Assembly: GCF_009727055.1 (NCBI RefSeq)
Contig: NC_052352.1
Location: 20,889,085-20,953,084 of the forward strand
DNA from: Benincasa hispida
Taxonomy: Eukaryota > Streptophyta > Magnoliopsida > Cucurbitales > Cucurbitaceae
Reading direction: 5' to 3'
DNA: 64,000 bases
Shown here: positions 37,479 through 49,992 of the stretch, piece after piece
How positions within the stretch are numbered: position 1 is the first letter of the stretch
How the letters are laid out: every line of letters begins with the position of its first letter
Translations under genes and position numbers: made by a program
The notes under the pieces: generated by a model
Seen by the model: the letters and a program-made list of their open reading frames with translations, nothing else
What the model was told of the DNA's origin: nothing
Database searches by the model: none

Positions 37479-37830
37479 CAACAGATGTTATCAATCCCAA
37501 CCCCTTGGTCCCGGTACCGGACTTTTCTATAAGAACCATTACTGAATATGAACCGTTGTTCCCAATCCTCAACAATCATTTAAACAATCGTTAACGATTA
37601 TTTAGAAATGCTTGCACGATCTTGTTGTCAAGACTAACAATAGATGTTATCAATCCCAACCCCTTGGTCCCGATACCGGACTTTCCTATAAGAACCGTTA
37701 TTGAATATGAACCGTTGTTCCCAATCCTCAACAATCATTTAGACAATCGTTAACGATTGTTTAGAAATGCTTGAATGATCTTATAGTAAATCTTCAACGA
37801 TCGTTTAAGAACAGCTAAGGGATCGTCTAG
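37479..37830. repeat. Direct duplication of 135 bp plus motif copies
   Basis: Two near-identical copies starting around 'cagatgttatcaatccc' and 'tagatgttatcaatccc' end in acaatcgttaacgatt, a palindromic relative of the MULE-1 motif. The spacing is about 156 bases. Further motif copies follow to 37830, then a (TG)n microsatellite at about 37866-37892. Confidence 0.8.
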
Positions 37831-37859
37831 TAACACTGGATTTATACATACATACATAC

Positions 37860-37891
<32 letters not shown>

Positions 37892-38744
37892 ATTTGGATC
37901 TCTTATTGGTATACATGCATCATAAGTTCCAATCGAGACCTGATCTGTGCAAGTGTTGATTCATAGTGGTTTAGTTCAGCTTCATAGTATGCAAAATTTC
38001 ACATCAATAATAACTCTTCATTCAACTTTATATTTATGTATTGTTTTGCCCCAGGATGCAATAATGTTGCCAAAAGGAATTGTTTCCAAGATCCTGCCAA
38101 AAGGTGTGAAAATGGAAGATGAAAAAATTGTAGGTTGGTTGGATCAAGATGCACACATGAGGTTTTAGGCAGGGCCGTCTTACTTTATTGACTAGTACTT
38201 AGACAACACGAAGAATATAAACCATCATGGACAGAGGTTGACTTTATATTTGGACCAATCAACATCAAACAACACTGGTTCATGCTTGCCATCAATTTAG
38301 AATCGTGCACCATCTATGTATTTGACTCAATGTTTAACTACATAGGTAGTGATATACTTGATGGTTATCTTCAATTAGTGGCTAGATCAGTACTTTCGGT
38401 GTTGATTTCTATCGGATATGACAAGCGACATAGAAAGTTCAAGTACCGACCATAGGAAGTGAAGAGATCGAAGACAACTCTCCAATAGGGCAAGTCTCTT
38501 AACTGTGGCATTTTTTATGCTAAGTTTATAAACTATCTTGTAACAAGTACAGATAGGGATAACTTAGAACAGAACAATATAGAATTGTTTAAGAAACAAT
38601 ATGTTGCCCAGTTGTGGGCTACTCAATATGTATGGTAATCTATACTTGAATTTCTTAAAGTGAATATGTATTGTATATCTATGTTGAATCGAATAATATT
38701 AAAAAAATACAACGAAGTACAAAAAAAAAAATGAATAAATGATT

Positions 38745-39045
38745 GTACAGAAATAACTAAATGATCATCTATAAGTAACTAAACAATCGTTTATATAATA
38801 CTAAACGAACGGTTATAAATAATTAAACGATCGCATATATATAAGTAAACGATCACATATATAAGTAAACGATCACATATATATAAGTCAACGATCACAT
38901 ATGTATAAGTCAACGATCACATATAATAAGTCAGCGATCACATATATATAAGTCAATGATCATTCATAAAAAAAAAAAGAAAAAAAAAGTAAACAATCTT
39001 ACAGAAATAAGTACACGATCACATATACACAAGTAAATGATCACC
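38745..39045. repeat. MULE-1 motif array 3 (aagtaaacgatcacatata)
   Basis: About a dozen units of 18-22 bp with the core AACGATCACATATA(TA) separate the 3' ends of the two converging MULE-1 genes. Confidence 0.8.
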
Positions 39046-39930
39046 CACAAATTACATATCATCGAGCCTAGATGGGCCAATGTCAGGTGTTATTAATGTC
39101 TGTCTGCACATTTTTTTTGTTATACCCTTTTTTAGCACATCATGTGCACTTGTGAATTTGTCATGGCTTGTCTCCAATAGAAGGTATCCTAACGGTTTGA
39201 CGTCGACCCACACTTGGTACCTTTCAGGGTGATAGAAGTTCGAAGTCTTCAAAATCTGATCTTCGGCTCCATTCTTGTTTATGTCCAATAGGGAAGACCG
39301 ATTCTGTATAAGCAGCAAGCACACATTCAACTGTAAACCATTTTGCACATAATCTTATTAATGTTTCTAAGGGTTACCGCAGATATTGTATGGTAGCATG
39401 AGGTCTTTATGCAATTGAACTCCATGCAAGTACATGTCCGTGAATGAAGATCAACCAGCCCCCTCAAATATCTATCGTCCACATTAATTATATGCATGTC
39501 CATCGGAGAAACATGGTATGTTCTAGACATCAGTTCTGATTCCTTAAGAATACTCATCGTGTAATCAGTTACAATGTTTGTGCATGCCATTGTATGTGTA
39601 CATCGGACATAGAATCAACCTTATAGCCACTCACGGATATGCTCCAATAGCTTCGTGATTGATTGTTCCCGTGCATCTTTCAACACTCCATTGAGGCATT
39701 CTACTATATTTGTCGTTATCTTGTCATACCTACAATGGATTTGATAAACCCTTGCCACTATTGTAATCCAATCTCCTCAAGATAGGTCATCACCCCAAGA
39801 TATTGATGGAGCTTAGCCCAAGACATCTAAAACTCAGACACTCTATAAGCTTTCGCTACCAGGTCGAAATGTGGAATTATGTCCTTATTCTTGAATCTGT
39901 CCACTAAATTATTTTGAATATGGTATATAC

Positions 39931-41946
39931 TGTTGGGGTTGATGCCCTAAATCTCGTAGGGTTCTATAGTTTGTAAACACTGTATGAACAAACTCATTTT
40001 GTATTTAATAAAAATATGTGATATTTTATTTATTGTCTATAAAATATGTGATATTTTAGTTGTATTAACCACAAACCAATAAACTAACATCCAAGATTAT
40101 CATTGTAACTTAAATATGTATGTGGAGACATACGGGTGGATCATGTTTAACTAATAACCTAAATGGTTTGTAGTAGATGGATAAGGCTGGGTACCTTATC
40201 CTGTGACACTACGAGTATGGCCTGCTTTGTAGGTGTTACAATTATTGTAAAGTGCTACAAATGATCTAATCCTGATCACTCATGTATTAGACATGCGAGC
40301 GGGGATATTCTATACAAATGAGTTTGTATAAGACTGGACCACGAAATGTTTAATCTCATTATATAACATCGTTCATAATAGACACTTACATTTCACCAGG
40401 ATGACCATAGGTAACATGACCTGAATCCCGAGTGAGTTATGAACTTCTGCCTATGAGGGTGGTCCTTTGATTTGTATGGGTGAGAGTGGTCAGATTGTCG
40501 ACTCAACAAGCCTACCATTTTGGAGATTCGTCTGATTGGGGAGCTAGAAACACAGCTACACAAGATGAAATTCACTCCTTCCTCAAAGCAGGGGTAAGTA
40601 GATAAATTGCTCCCTTAAGGGTTGATTTCGGGTCTAGAACAATGTAGTGCCACACTCTCTCCTAATCATAGTGGGACTATGATCTATTATTCATTAGAGG
40701 GTGTAGTGGTACTTAAAGAGTTAGATGTAACTACAGAGGCAAAACGGTAATTTGGCCTAGTTGTACTTACGAGCAATTTGTGAAGAGTCATCATACTATT
40801 GATTAATTATATCCAATGAACACAGAAATATATATGTAGTACAAAGAGTTCAGCTGTCGATCTTTAGTAGAGTGTCCGATAGTTAACGGATGGTGAATAA
40901 TGTAATTAAATAGTTTAATTAATTATTCATGAACCATTGGAGCTTCAAACTATAGGTCCATGAGGTCTCCTTGGAAGCTCAATAGAATTTAGTTGAGAAA
41001 CATTTTTTGGATTAATTTGAATTGTTCAAATTAATAGAGGGATTTAATTATATATGATATAATTAAATTGTTTCAATTATATGTGATATAATTGTCATAA
41101 TGTATTTGATATATTATAACTTAATGAGAGGAAATAAATATTTGAATGAGATTCAAATATAATTTTTTTATAAATGTGATTCATAGTTGTTAATTTTAAT
41201 ATAAATATAATTTATATTAAATGACATATAATAGAGAAAAGAAACTATAGTTTATATTGTATGTGATACAATAGTAGACTATAGATTATATGTTATATCA
41301 AATATAACATATAATTTAATATAAATATAATATGATAAGTTAGTTATCATATTTATTTATATTATATTATTATTATTTGAATAATATGAAAGGGAGTTAT
41401 AACTCTCTTCCCCATCTTTTCTCTCCACCCACTTTAGTGGGGTGGTTATTCTATTTGGCAAAAAGGAGAATAAAAGAAAAATAGTTTTTCTTCTTCTTCT
41501 TCTATGTGAACGAATTTTATTGTCGAAAGATTGAGAAAAAGAAATTACAGACGTGTTCTGCCTTTTGAGTTTAGTGTGAGAAAGCTCTCAATCTTCTTCT
41601 TCCTATACCTTAAGCTTTTTCCCTCCTAACCAAAATAGTCAGAGCCCACCACTCCTAGGTTCTTACCTTGAGCATACCAAGGTAACATTGTGATTGTGTC
41701 CGAGTTTTTGGTTCAAGAAACTCTTGAAGAAGGTCTTCAAGTTGTACGTGACTGTTCGAGGGAGAAATGCGAAGAAAGGTTCTTCAAAGGTGAGGTTTCT
41801 TGAAACCCATTTTCGTTTAAAAGCATGTTGTAATTTAATTGTAAATGCATATCTAGTTGTATGTTACTGTAAACTTTACATTCGATAATTTATGGAATTT
41901 GGTCGATCCGCTTCTGCTCAAGGTTATCCTCATACGAGTTCCTTAA
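39931..41946 (+). mobile_element. Solo LTR (copia-like, starts TGTTGGGGTT) in MULE-1 transposase
   Basis: This 2016-bp sequence begins TGTTGGGGTTGATGCCC and ends GAGTTCCTTAA, probably from an original ...CTTCA or CTTAACA end. It is flanked by the 5-bp duplication tatac (39926-39930 and 41947-41951). Removing it plus one tatac restores the transposase reading. There is no internal coding region, so it is a solo LTR left by recombination. Confidence 0.82.
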
Positions 41947-42701
41947 TATACATAGGGCATATAATGCATCAGGGAATATACTTGTGACAGCCTTCACAAC
42001 TGAGATGTGACGATCTGATATAATCACTAAATTTGGAATGTCTCTTACCGAAGCCTTAAAATGAGTCATGAACCAATTCCATTATGCATCGTTCTCCCCA
42101 TCTATAATGCTGAAGGTGATAGGATATATGTTGTTATGTTGTTATTTCCATCAATACACGTTGCTATTAACAATATACCTTTATATTTCTTGTACAGATG
42201 TGTCCCATCAACAACGATTACTGGGCATATGCAGTTCAAGAAATCTCTAATACGCGAACCAAGTGCCATGAAGACATACTTAAAGTAATGTGCATTCTCA
42301 ACTTCAACCTAAAAAATCGTACTCGGATTTACAAGCTTAAGTGCCTCGTCATATGCCCTAACAATAGCATATGATCCTTCCGATGACCATTGTGCAAACA
42401 CCAATCCATACTTTCTAGCATGATAAGCCCGTCCATAACTTATATTCACTCTAAAATCTTGTAGACATCCCCAGTGATATCCCTCGAGCAGTATGTTTGA
42501 CCAACTTGTTCGTAGTTGGACTTGATTAAGAGTCCAATTACCCAAATTTTTGCTTGTTGATGATTACTCATTCTCATTTCAAGAGAACATGTATGTTTAC
42601 TTGGATATTTCATCACTTTGAAGGAATTTCTTTCTTTCAATTTTTTTGCACTAAACCTCCATTTGCATTTTTCCACTGAACACTGTACAGTTAGCAAGCT
42701 C

Positions 42702-44852
42702 TGAAGGAAATCGGAAGTGATGATTTCCATGAGCAGCAGAACAAGACTATTCCAAATTACAATCATGAATCAACAATACATTTACAGTCGACTTCAACAC
42801 AAATGGTTATGCAAATATACAGAGAAATTACAGCATGAACAAATACCAAATGTATAGAGGGAAACTCTACACATAAATGCAGAAGCGTTTCCACGCTTCG
42901 ATGTGCACTCTGATCGAACACAGCAACCACGAGCGCCCGATCTACATGACCGCAACACCGCACGAACACTTCGCACTCGTCCTCAATGATCTCCTCCACA
43001 ACATGAAATCCTCCGCAATAGCGAACGGCTTCCAAAAAACCTCGACGGTGTCGAGTTGAGTCTGACACCACCAACAAGGCGACCTTGGTATTCTCGGTGT
43101 GAGAATCTAGAGGGTGGGCTCTGTTCAGATTTGGTGTGAGGCAAACGCAGGGAGGAAACAGCGATCATGTATACGATTGGGCAAGTGGGAGAAGTAAGAG
43201 ACCTATCGTATAACTCGATGCCCAATTGTTTAGATAAAACTATGAGATCATTTAGCAAAAGCTATGCGATCATTTAGCTCGGTCTATCGCCTACAGACTC
43301 TGCACGATCGTTTACCTTAGGCCAGCGATAGTCTAGCAAAGCTATGCGATCGTTTAGTAAACACTACACGATCGCTTAGCTTGCCCAGCTGCCGTTTAGT
43401 AAATCTATATTTACTTGACGACTTCCGTGAGTTTCTTTTCGTCGGAGAGAAAACTCAAAATTTCTTTTCAAACTTTTGTAAACTTCTTACAAAAAATAGG
43501 AAACTAGTTTCCTTTATACTCACGGTTACCATGATCCAATAACCACCCACTACATTTGGTTATTTAAAATAAAAAGTATTAATTATCTAATAATTAATAT
43601 TATTTATAAATTTATTAAATGATAATCAACTTATCATACTATATTTATAACCTATAGTTTTAATATTTCATCTCATGATATAAACCATAGTTCTTTTTCT
43701 ATTCCATGGTACTAAATGTAAATATCATTTACATCGATCCTCCACTCGATGTATCTCATACATCATACAGATTATATCACATATAATCAAATACCTCTTG
43801 TCAATTTGAACATTTCAAATCAACATCAAGAAACTGATCCTCAACAGAATCCAAGCTACCAAGGGGACCTCATGAACCTGTAGATCTGAAGCTTCAATGT
43901 ACGTGAATAACTGACTAAACTCTTTAGTCACGAGATCCACCATCTGTTAACTGCCAGGCACTCCACTAAAGATCGAAAATTGAACTCTTCTCACTACAGA
44001 TATATTATGTGTCCATCTTAATCAATCTGCAGTGTGACAACCCTTCACAGATCGCTCGTAAGTACAGCTGTGTCAATAATCGTTATGCCCTGTAGTTACA
44101 TCTGTCTCCTTAAGTACCACTGATCCCTCTATGAACATAAGTCATAGTCCTACTATGACTGAATCTTCTCTTCCAAAGAGAAACTGTGGCCACTATGTTC
44201 AAGCCCCAGAATCAGCCCTTAAGGGAGCAATCTCTCTACTTATCCCTGCTTCGGGAAAGGAGTGAATTCCATATTGTGGAATTAGTTCCCAGCTCCCAGA
44301 TCAGATATGTCCTCTAAAGGGTAGGCAGTTTGAGTTGGCAATCTGGCCACTCAAAGGACCACCCTCAAAGGCAGGAGTCACAAAAACACTCAGGATTGAG
44401 GTTGTGTCACCTATGGTCGTTTAGGTGAGATGTAAGTCTCTAGTATCAACGACATTATATACAAAGTCTAGTTCATCTCGTGGTCCAGGTCTTATACAAA
44501 CTCTTTGTATAGGACACTCTCGCTCCACGTCTCCACATGAATGGTCAGGATCTACCATTTGTAGTAGTTTACAACACTTGCAAACCTCTACAAAGTGAGC
44601 CGTATCCGTAGTGTCACCAGGATCAGGTATCCCACCTTAATCCTTATACTACATACTGATTTAGGTTATCACTTAAGGCATAATCCACTTGTATGTCACA
44701 TATACATGCTTAAGTTCACATAAGATAACCAAGGAGCTTTGTTTATTGGATATGAGCAAATGCCAGAATTAAATAACACTTATATTCATTGAACAATGTG
44801 TATCTTTACAAAATAATTAGACTCCGGGAGAATTAGGACACCAATTCCAACA
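42702..44852 (-). mobile_element. Solo LTR (same family, minus orientation) in MULE-1 transposase
   Basis: On the minus strand it runs from TGTTGGAATTGGTGTCC (44852) to ...TTCCTTCA (42702), a clean TG...CA LTR of 2151 bp. The 5-bp duplication agctc is at 42697-42701 and 44853-44857. Removal restores the transposase zinc region. It shares its start and several inner blocks (gtaggtagtcc-like and ataaccaccca) with the LTR at 39931. Unlike that copy it carries a cluster of MULE-1-type motifs at about 43220-43410. Confidence 0.82.
43220..43410. repeat. MULE-1-type GATCGTTTA motifs inside an LTR
   Basis: At least six copies of (c)gatc(g/a)tttag-like words with spacers such as 'aaagctatg' or 'aacactaca' lie within the solo LTR at 42702-44852. 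The corresponding part of the related LTR at 39931-41946 lacks them. Confidence 0.75.
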
Positions 44853-45479
44853 AGCTCTTTGTTGACTTTTTTACATGGTAGTCAAAGTTCTTTTTTATTG
44901 CAAGTTTTGACAATTTAACTGACAATTCATATTTCGAAAAGAAAATATGTCCGACCTTTATATCCTCGTCATTCAAACAGTTATGAGGTATTGTGATGAG
45001 GTCGTCATACGATGGGCCCTCTGATAGTCTGGGTATATCTAAAAATGGTTGGGTTGAAACGGTAGAATGCATTTGAACCGAAGGCATCACAACTGGTGGG
45101 ATAGGAACAAGTGGGGTTGGAACATGAATGTAAGGTATTGGAGAAGTTGGGAATTTTGTACGGATGACCCAAAAATTGGGCCCAAAATGTCAAAACGACC
45201 CATTTTTAAAAAATAATGTCAATTGACCCTCTGCTGACATCATCGCCATACCAAATTACGTAAATTGCCCTTACTTCTTTGTCTTCTTACCTTTTTACTG
45301 AGAACCCACCAAAACTAAACTATTCTTCATTAAAATTTTCCAAGGCTAACGACTTCGTATTGCTTATAAACGAAAAAACTATTTTCGGCTTGCAAACGAT
45401 TCTACTGCCACCGACAAATCGAATCTTATCGGTAAATCTTTCAATATGGTTTTTTGTTTGTTTTTTTTTGGTTTTCGAT

Positions 45480-45785
45480 GTGTTCTGTGGTTGAAGACGA
45501 GTAGAAAGAGTTTGTGAGCGAGATAAGTGAGAGTGAAATCGATAGAGTGACACCGGAGAGAGCGAATATGAGCGAGATAAGTGAACCTATGGTTTTTTTG
45601 TTTGTTTTTTTGGTTTTCGATGTGTTATGTGGTTGAAGACGAGTAAAAAGAGAGAATGTGAGGAAGATAAGTGAGAGCGACACCAGATAGAACGACACCA
45701 GAGAAAGCGACACGGGAAAGAGCGATACCAGCGAGAGAGATTCTAGCGAAAGCGATTCCAGCGAGAACGAATCCAACGACATTTA
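45480..45785. repeat. MULE-2 motif array, left (gagcgagat / agagcgaca)
   Basis: Recurrent gagcgagataagtgaga and cgacaccagagagagcga units of varied length, about two dozen gcga cores, run from just inside the left inverted end to the DUF1985 start. A 70-80 bp block (ggttttcgatgtgtt..tgtggttgaagacgag) is duplicated at 45470-45510 and 45612-45645. Confidence 0.7.
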
Positions 45786-45862
45786 AATAGAATGTTGTTT
45801 TACATTTTTTTCTGAAGGAGTTTACTGATTGAATTTTTTAATAAATGCATGAGTGATTTAAG

Positions 45863-48800
45863 ATGGCTATACGTTTCAGAATAGCTGAAGCCGACCAATT
45901 TCCTAGTCAAGTAACCAGCTTAGCCCACATTGCTAATGCAAAAAAGATTGTCAAAGAGAAGCTCACGCCAACGCAATTGGCCATGTTCAAGAGAACAGTT
46001 TTTGGGCGATTTGTTGATGTTGATATGGTGTTTAATAGCCCAATTGTCAATCACATATTGCATAGAGAAGTGAAGAGGACAAAATCAGACTCAATGTCAT
46101 TCTTTGTCTGTGGGAAGGTTGTCACCTTTTTGAAGGATGACTTTTTGGTGATGAGTGGTTTGTGGCAATCCCCATCACGAGTTGATCGGAACCAGTAGTC
46201 CTCATATGAACTTGCTATCAAGTATTTTGGTAATCGAGTGACGAAGGACACTTTACACCTCTATGAACTTGAAGAAAAATACAAGGACTTAGAGTTTGAA
46301 AATGATGATGATGCTGTGAAGATCAGCCTAGTTTACTATACCGAGGTCGCAATGATGGCGAAAAACAAACAGAAAAATGTAGTCGACCTCAAATGTTTCA
46401 AGGATGTTCAAAACTTGAAGTACTACAATAGTCTTGATTGGGGTACCATTATTTGGGAAAGGACATTGGATGCCCTAAAGACTGCCTTGAATGATAAGAG
46501 CAGTCTATACAAGACGAGGGTCAAAGCAAATAAAAACTACGTTGTGAAGTACTCCTTACGTGGATTTCCACAAGCGTTCCAGGTAAATTTGATTAACATA
46601 ATAATCATGTTGTTTGATCTAACATTACTATTGTTCTTAATATATTTTAAATTTTATTTAGGTATGGACGTACGAGATTCTAGCTTCATCGATAGCTGGG
46701 AATATTGCGGAGCGAAGGAGCAAGGTGGCTTTGCCCCGCATATTACGATGGTCATGCTCCCACTCAGTGTCCTTCAAAGTACTTGAGAGAGAGATATTCG
46801 AGTCTAACAATGTACGTTTACTCGATGGATAATATGTTTATCTAGTTGTTAAATTGATACTAACCAGTTTACTGAGTTATTAATGCAGATAAAGGTTAAA
46901 GAGGGCACCGTGATGTTAGATGCTGAAAGGGAGTTTTGGGATACCCCAGTGGAACGACGACCTATATTTGAGCTAGGTATGGATGATGATAATTCTGAAA
47001 GTGGCAATAGGTCGACGAGTGAGAAGGGTAGTCCCGAAAGTGAAAGTGACGGTGATGATCATCGTGGAGATGACAATGATGAGGTTGTTAAGGTGGAGGG
47101 AGGGGATGAACCCGAGCATTATGAGCACAAAGATGTTGAATATGGAAGGGTGGAAGGAGAGACATACACACATAGTGATGATATGTTCCATGATATGATG
47201 GGGGACGTACGCGAGGAGGACGAGTTGAACCAAGTTGATGTCTTTCTTGCGAACTCCGGTACAGAGCGACCTATGGATGAGGAGTGTCCTGAGTATGCTG
47301 CCTGCCGCAGGGAGGGAGCCAATGCCGAGAGTCAATTTATTCGTACCTACGGTCCATTGACAGCTCACTATCGAGGTTGGATGGCCGTATATCGGGTTTA
47401 GATAGTTGTGTATCCAGTATGAAGGAAAACATGATTGACATGAAAGGGCAATTTTCGGCTATCGTCGGCCATCCTATCATTATTGCAGTCTATTTTCAAG
47501 GTTTGCATCATTTTATGTCTTTATGTGTTTAGCTTTTTTGTGTTTGTGAACTCACCATTTTACTTTACTAATTAAAGGGTTCCACGGTGAATGAGGAAAC
47601 AACCAGGTCACCCATCCCATCTCAGGATCCTGATACGACTGCGACTGCCTCTGACACTCCCATCCCCGTCCCCCCTCTACAACCCGATACCAGCACTTCA
47701 CCTACTCCCACCCCCCTGTACAACCCGATACCACCACTGCCACGACATCACCGATTGACGTCGAACCTATACAGGCCGACGTCCCATAAACAGAGCCTGA
47801 CATGTCTACCTTACTCACCATGCCACATACAGAGGCTGACATGTCTGGCATCCCAGAGGCAGACACTTCTGGGATTGTTACGACCACAGAAGAAGTTCCA
47901 CTGGTGAGTAATTTATTGATCAGTAATCTTTGTTTATATTTTTATATTTCTTGACGAGTAATGTTTTGTTATCTATTTATGTACGAATCTTGAAGAATTA
48001 GTCGTAAGAGAAAACCGGTTGATAAATATACACCCCCAGACCAAGTAAAGAAGAAAAGTGTGGCTAAACATCCTCTCCCAGGTGTAGCTACGTCAATATC
48101 CAGATCGATCGTCATATATAACGTAGCACACGATGTTCCACACAATATCCTGACAGAAATGATGGGCTGGATCTCGGACGACAATACAGACAACGAGGTT
48201 CGAGAGAACTTCTTCAAACCACTCGCCAAGCAATTCTTCAAGGAATTGATTACCCCAAATTCGTTGGTCGAGTGCGATGTAAGTGTCCTAGTCTTTACGT
48301 CTTTACATGTTGGCTATCTTGTACTTGTACTGACATATTATTTTTTCGTGCAGACCATAAATAATTTATTTTATTTTATGAAAGATAATTTTATACCCGA
48401 CCTGACATGTGCATGTACAAGTTCACCATCTTGCTAATTGGTGTAATGATAAATTTTGATATTTCGTTTCTTAACTTCTCATTTCGTTAAGTTTCCTGGT
48501 CTTTACTTCTTTACTTAACTTCTAATTTTATTTGACAGAGTCACCTTAATGTTCGTGGTGGGATATTTAAACGAATAAAGAATAAGTCACTTCTAGAGAC
48601 TGCCCTAGCTTGGGAAGATGAAGACACGTATAAGGACTACATCACCGGTAAATTCAATGTCAAATGGACAGATGTGGATTTCGTTTATATGGCGATGAAT
48701 ATCAATGACCACTGAATGGTCTTTGCAATGGACATTAACAGAGGCCACATATTCGTGTTTGATTCACTTCCGTCATACACACCAATGATAAAGCTGGTGA

Positions 48801-49054
48801 ATTGGCTAGAGCCATTGACGATCATAGTACCATCCCTACTTCATTACTGTGACGTGGATCGATCGAAGCTGGACCTATCCACAGCCCGTTGGAAAATCTC
48901 GCGACCTATGAACGTTGGCATACGACACGGATTGCTTGATTGTGGCATCTTCGCAGTAAAACTACTGAAACACCTGGTGACTGGTGCTGATCCATCCGTA
49001 ATCACTCAGGAGAAGATGAGTGAATATAGGATGCAATTAGCGTGTCAACTATAG
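45863..49054 (+). pseudogene. DUF1985-Ulp1 (C48 peptidase-like) gene of MULE-2
   Basis: Readable exons are 45863-46582, 46662-46811 and 46889-47401, then less certain pieces (47581-47904, about 48000-48279) and a last exon 48539-49054. Exon 1 has the DUF1985-like VFGRFVDVDMVFNS, FFVCGKVVTFLKDDFL and LRGFPQAFQ. The middle is acidic (DDDNSESGN, DGDDHRGDDND) and then Pro/Thr-rich. The last exon is a Ulp1 protease end with His (NIND-H), Asp (IFVFDSLPS) and Cys (LLDCGIFAVKLLKHL). Two in-frame stops break it: TAG at 46196-46198 inside the DUF1985 part, and TGA at 48713-48715, directly after the catalytic His where family members have Trp. Ulp1 enzymes cleave SUMO; what the MULE versions do is not known to me. 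Confidence 0.8.
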
Positions 49055-49094
49055 GCAAACATTCCATATTTTTTATATGTATAGAACATTGTAT

Positions 49095-49992
49095 TTTTTA
49101 TTGTATGTAAAAACATTCATTTATTTTTTATGTATGTAAAAACATTCATTTATTTTTTATGTATGTAAAAACATTCATTGTATAATTGAACATGTATTTT
49201 TTATGAAAGTTCAAAGTTCAAAGTTCAAAGTTCAATATCAGAATTTTATCAGAATATGCATTTTTTTTATGTATAATGAAGCTACTACTCTTTTCATTGA
49301 ACATCTATTTTTTATGTAAGTTCAAAGTTCAAAGTTCAATATCAGAATTTTATCAGAACATGCATAATTGAGCTTAGAACATTATATGGTTCAAGGTTCA
49401 AAGTTCAAAGATTGAGAGAGCGAGATGTTAAGAGAGAGCGAGATTGTGAAAGAGAGCGAGATCGTGAGAGAGAGCGAGATTCATGGAAAGCGAGATTGTG
49501 AAAGAGAGCGAGCTGTTTAGAGAGAGCGAGATTGTGAGAGAGTATTTGTTATCCATTTTGTTACAAGTATGAAGATTGAGAGAGGATGAAGTCATTGTTT
49601 TTTGTTCATTGTTTTTTGTTACACGTATGAATATTGAGGGAGTATTTGTTATTCACTTTTGTTACAAGTATGAAGATTGAGAGAGTATGAAGTTATCCAT
49701 TTTTGTTACAAGTATGAAGATTGAGAGAGTATGAAGTTATTGTTTTTTGTTTTCAGTATGAAGATTGAGAGAGTATGAAGTTATCCATTTTTGTTACAAG
49801 TATGAAGACTGAGAGAGTATGATGATGGAGAGAGTATCAAGATTGAGAGAGTATGAATATTGCTATTATATAAATACTCCAGCTTGTTATTGTTTTTTGT
49901 TTACAAGATGAAAGTATGAAGTATGAAGTGTTACAAGTATGAAGTATGAAAAGCAATAAAGTATGTTACAAGTATGAAAAAGTATGAAGTAT
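49095..49992. repeat. MULE-2 central repeats
   Basis: Three copies of a 30-bp unit (tatgtaaaaacattcatttatttttt-like) are at 49100-49185. Runs of aaagttc follow (49205-49420), then gagagagcgagat units (49415-49545), then atgaagattgagagagtatgaag units (49560-49990). Together they fill the space between the 3' ends of the two genes. Confidence 0.8.

Larger units (their letters stand above)
34964..38639 (+). pseudogene. DUF1985-Ulp1-like MULE accessory gene (MULE-1)
   Basis: The first exon (34964-35299) encodes a DUF1985-like domain: TFGPLLDINLVFSG, VISFNILGKKVTFSQDDF and MITRLWP. The reading then breaks (stop at 35297-35299) and continues in other frames, for example a YCIKGFSLAFQ segment near 35630 and ILRWTYAHAPSYKLLS near 35820. 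A C-terminal Ulp1/C48 peptidase remnant is at 38228-38639. It shows the His of QHWFMLAIN, the Asp of IYVFDSM and the Cys of LNCGIF; the usual DCG is NCG here, and a stop lies after KYRP. These ORFs occur in plant MULEs of the Ulp1-bearing group. A 135-bp duplication (37479-37613 and 37636-37772) lies in the middle. Confidence 0.7.

Noticed and set aside
42763..43258. Several overlapping open frames on both strands inside the LTR at 42702-44852
   Set aside because: They lie in LTR leader sequence, have no known domain, and fall within sequence bounded by a clean LTR structure.
46973..47368. Minus-strand open frame opposite the MULE-2 acidic exon
   Set aside because: It is an antisense shadow of the DUF1985/Ulp1 exon and lacks any motif.
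48539..49054. Ulp1 exon as a host SUMO protease gene
   Set aside because: It sits in a MULE with a DUF1985 first exon, between clean inverted ends, and carries in-frame stops.
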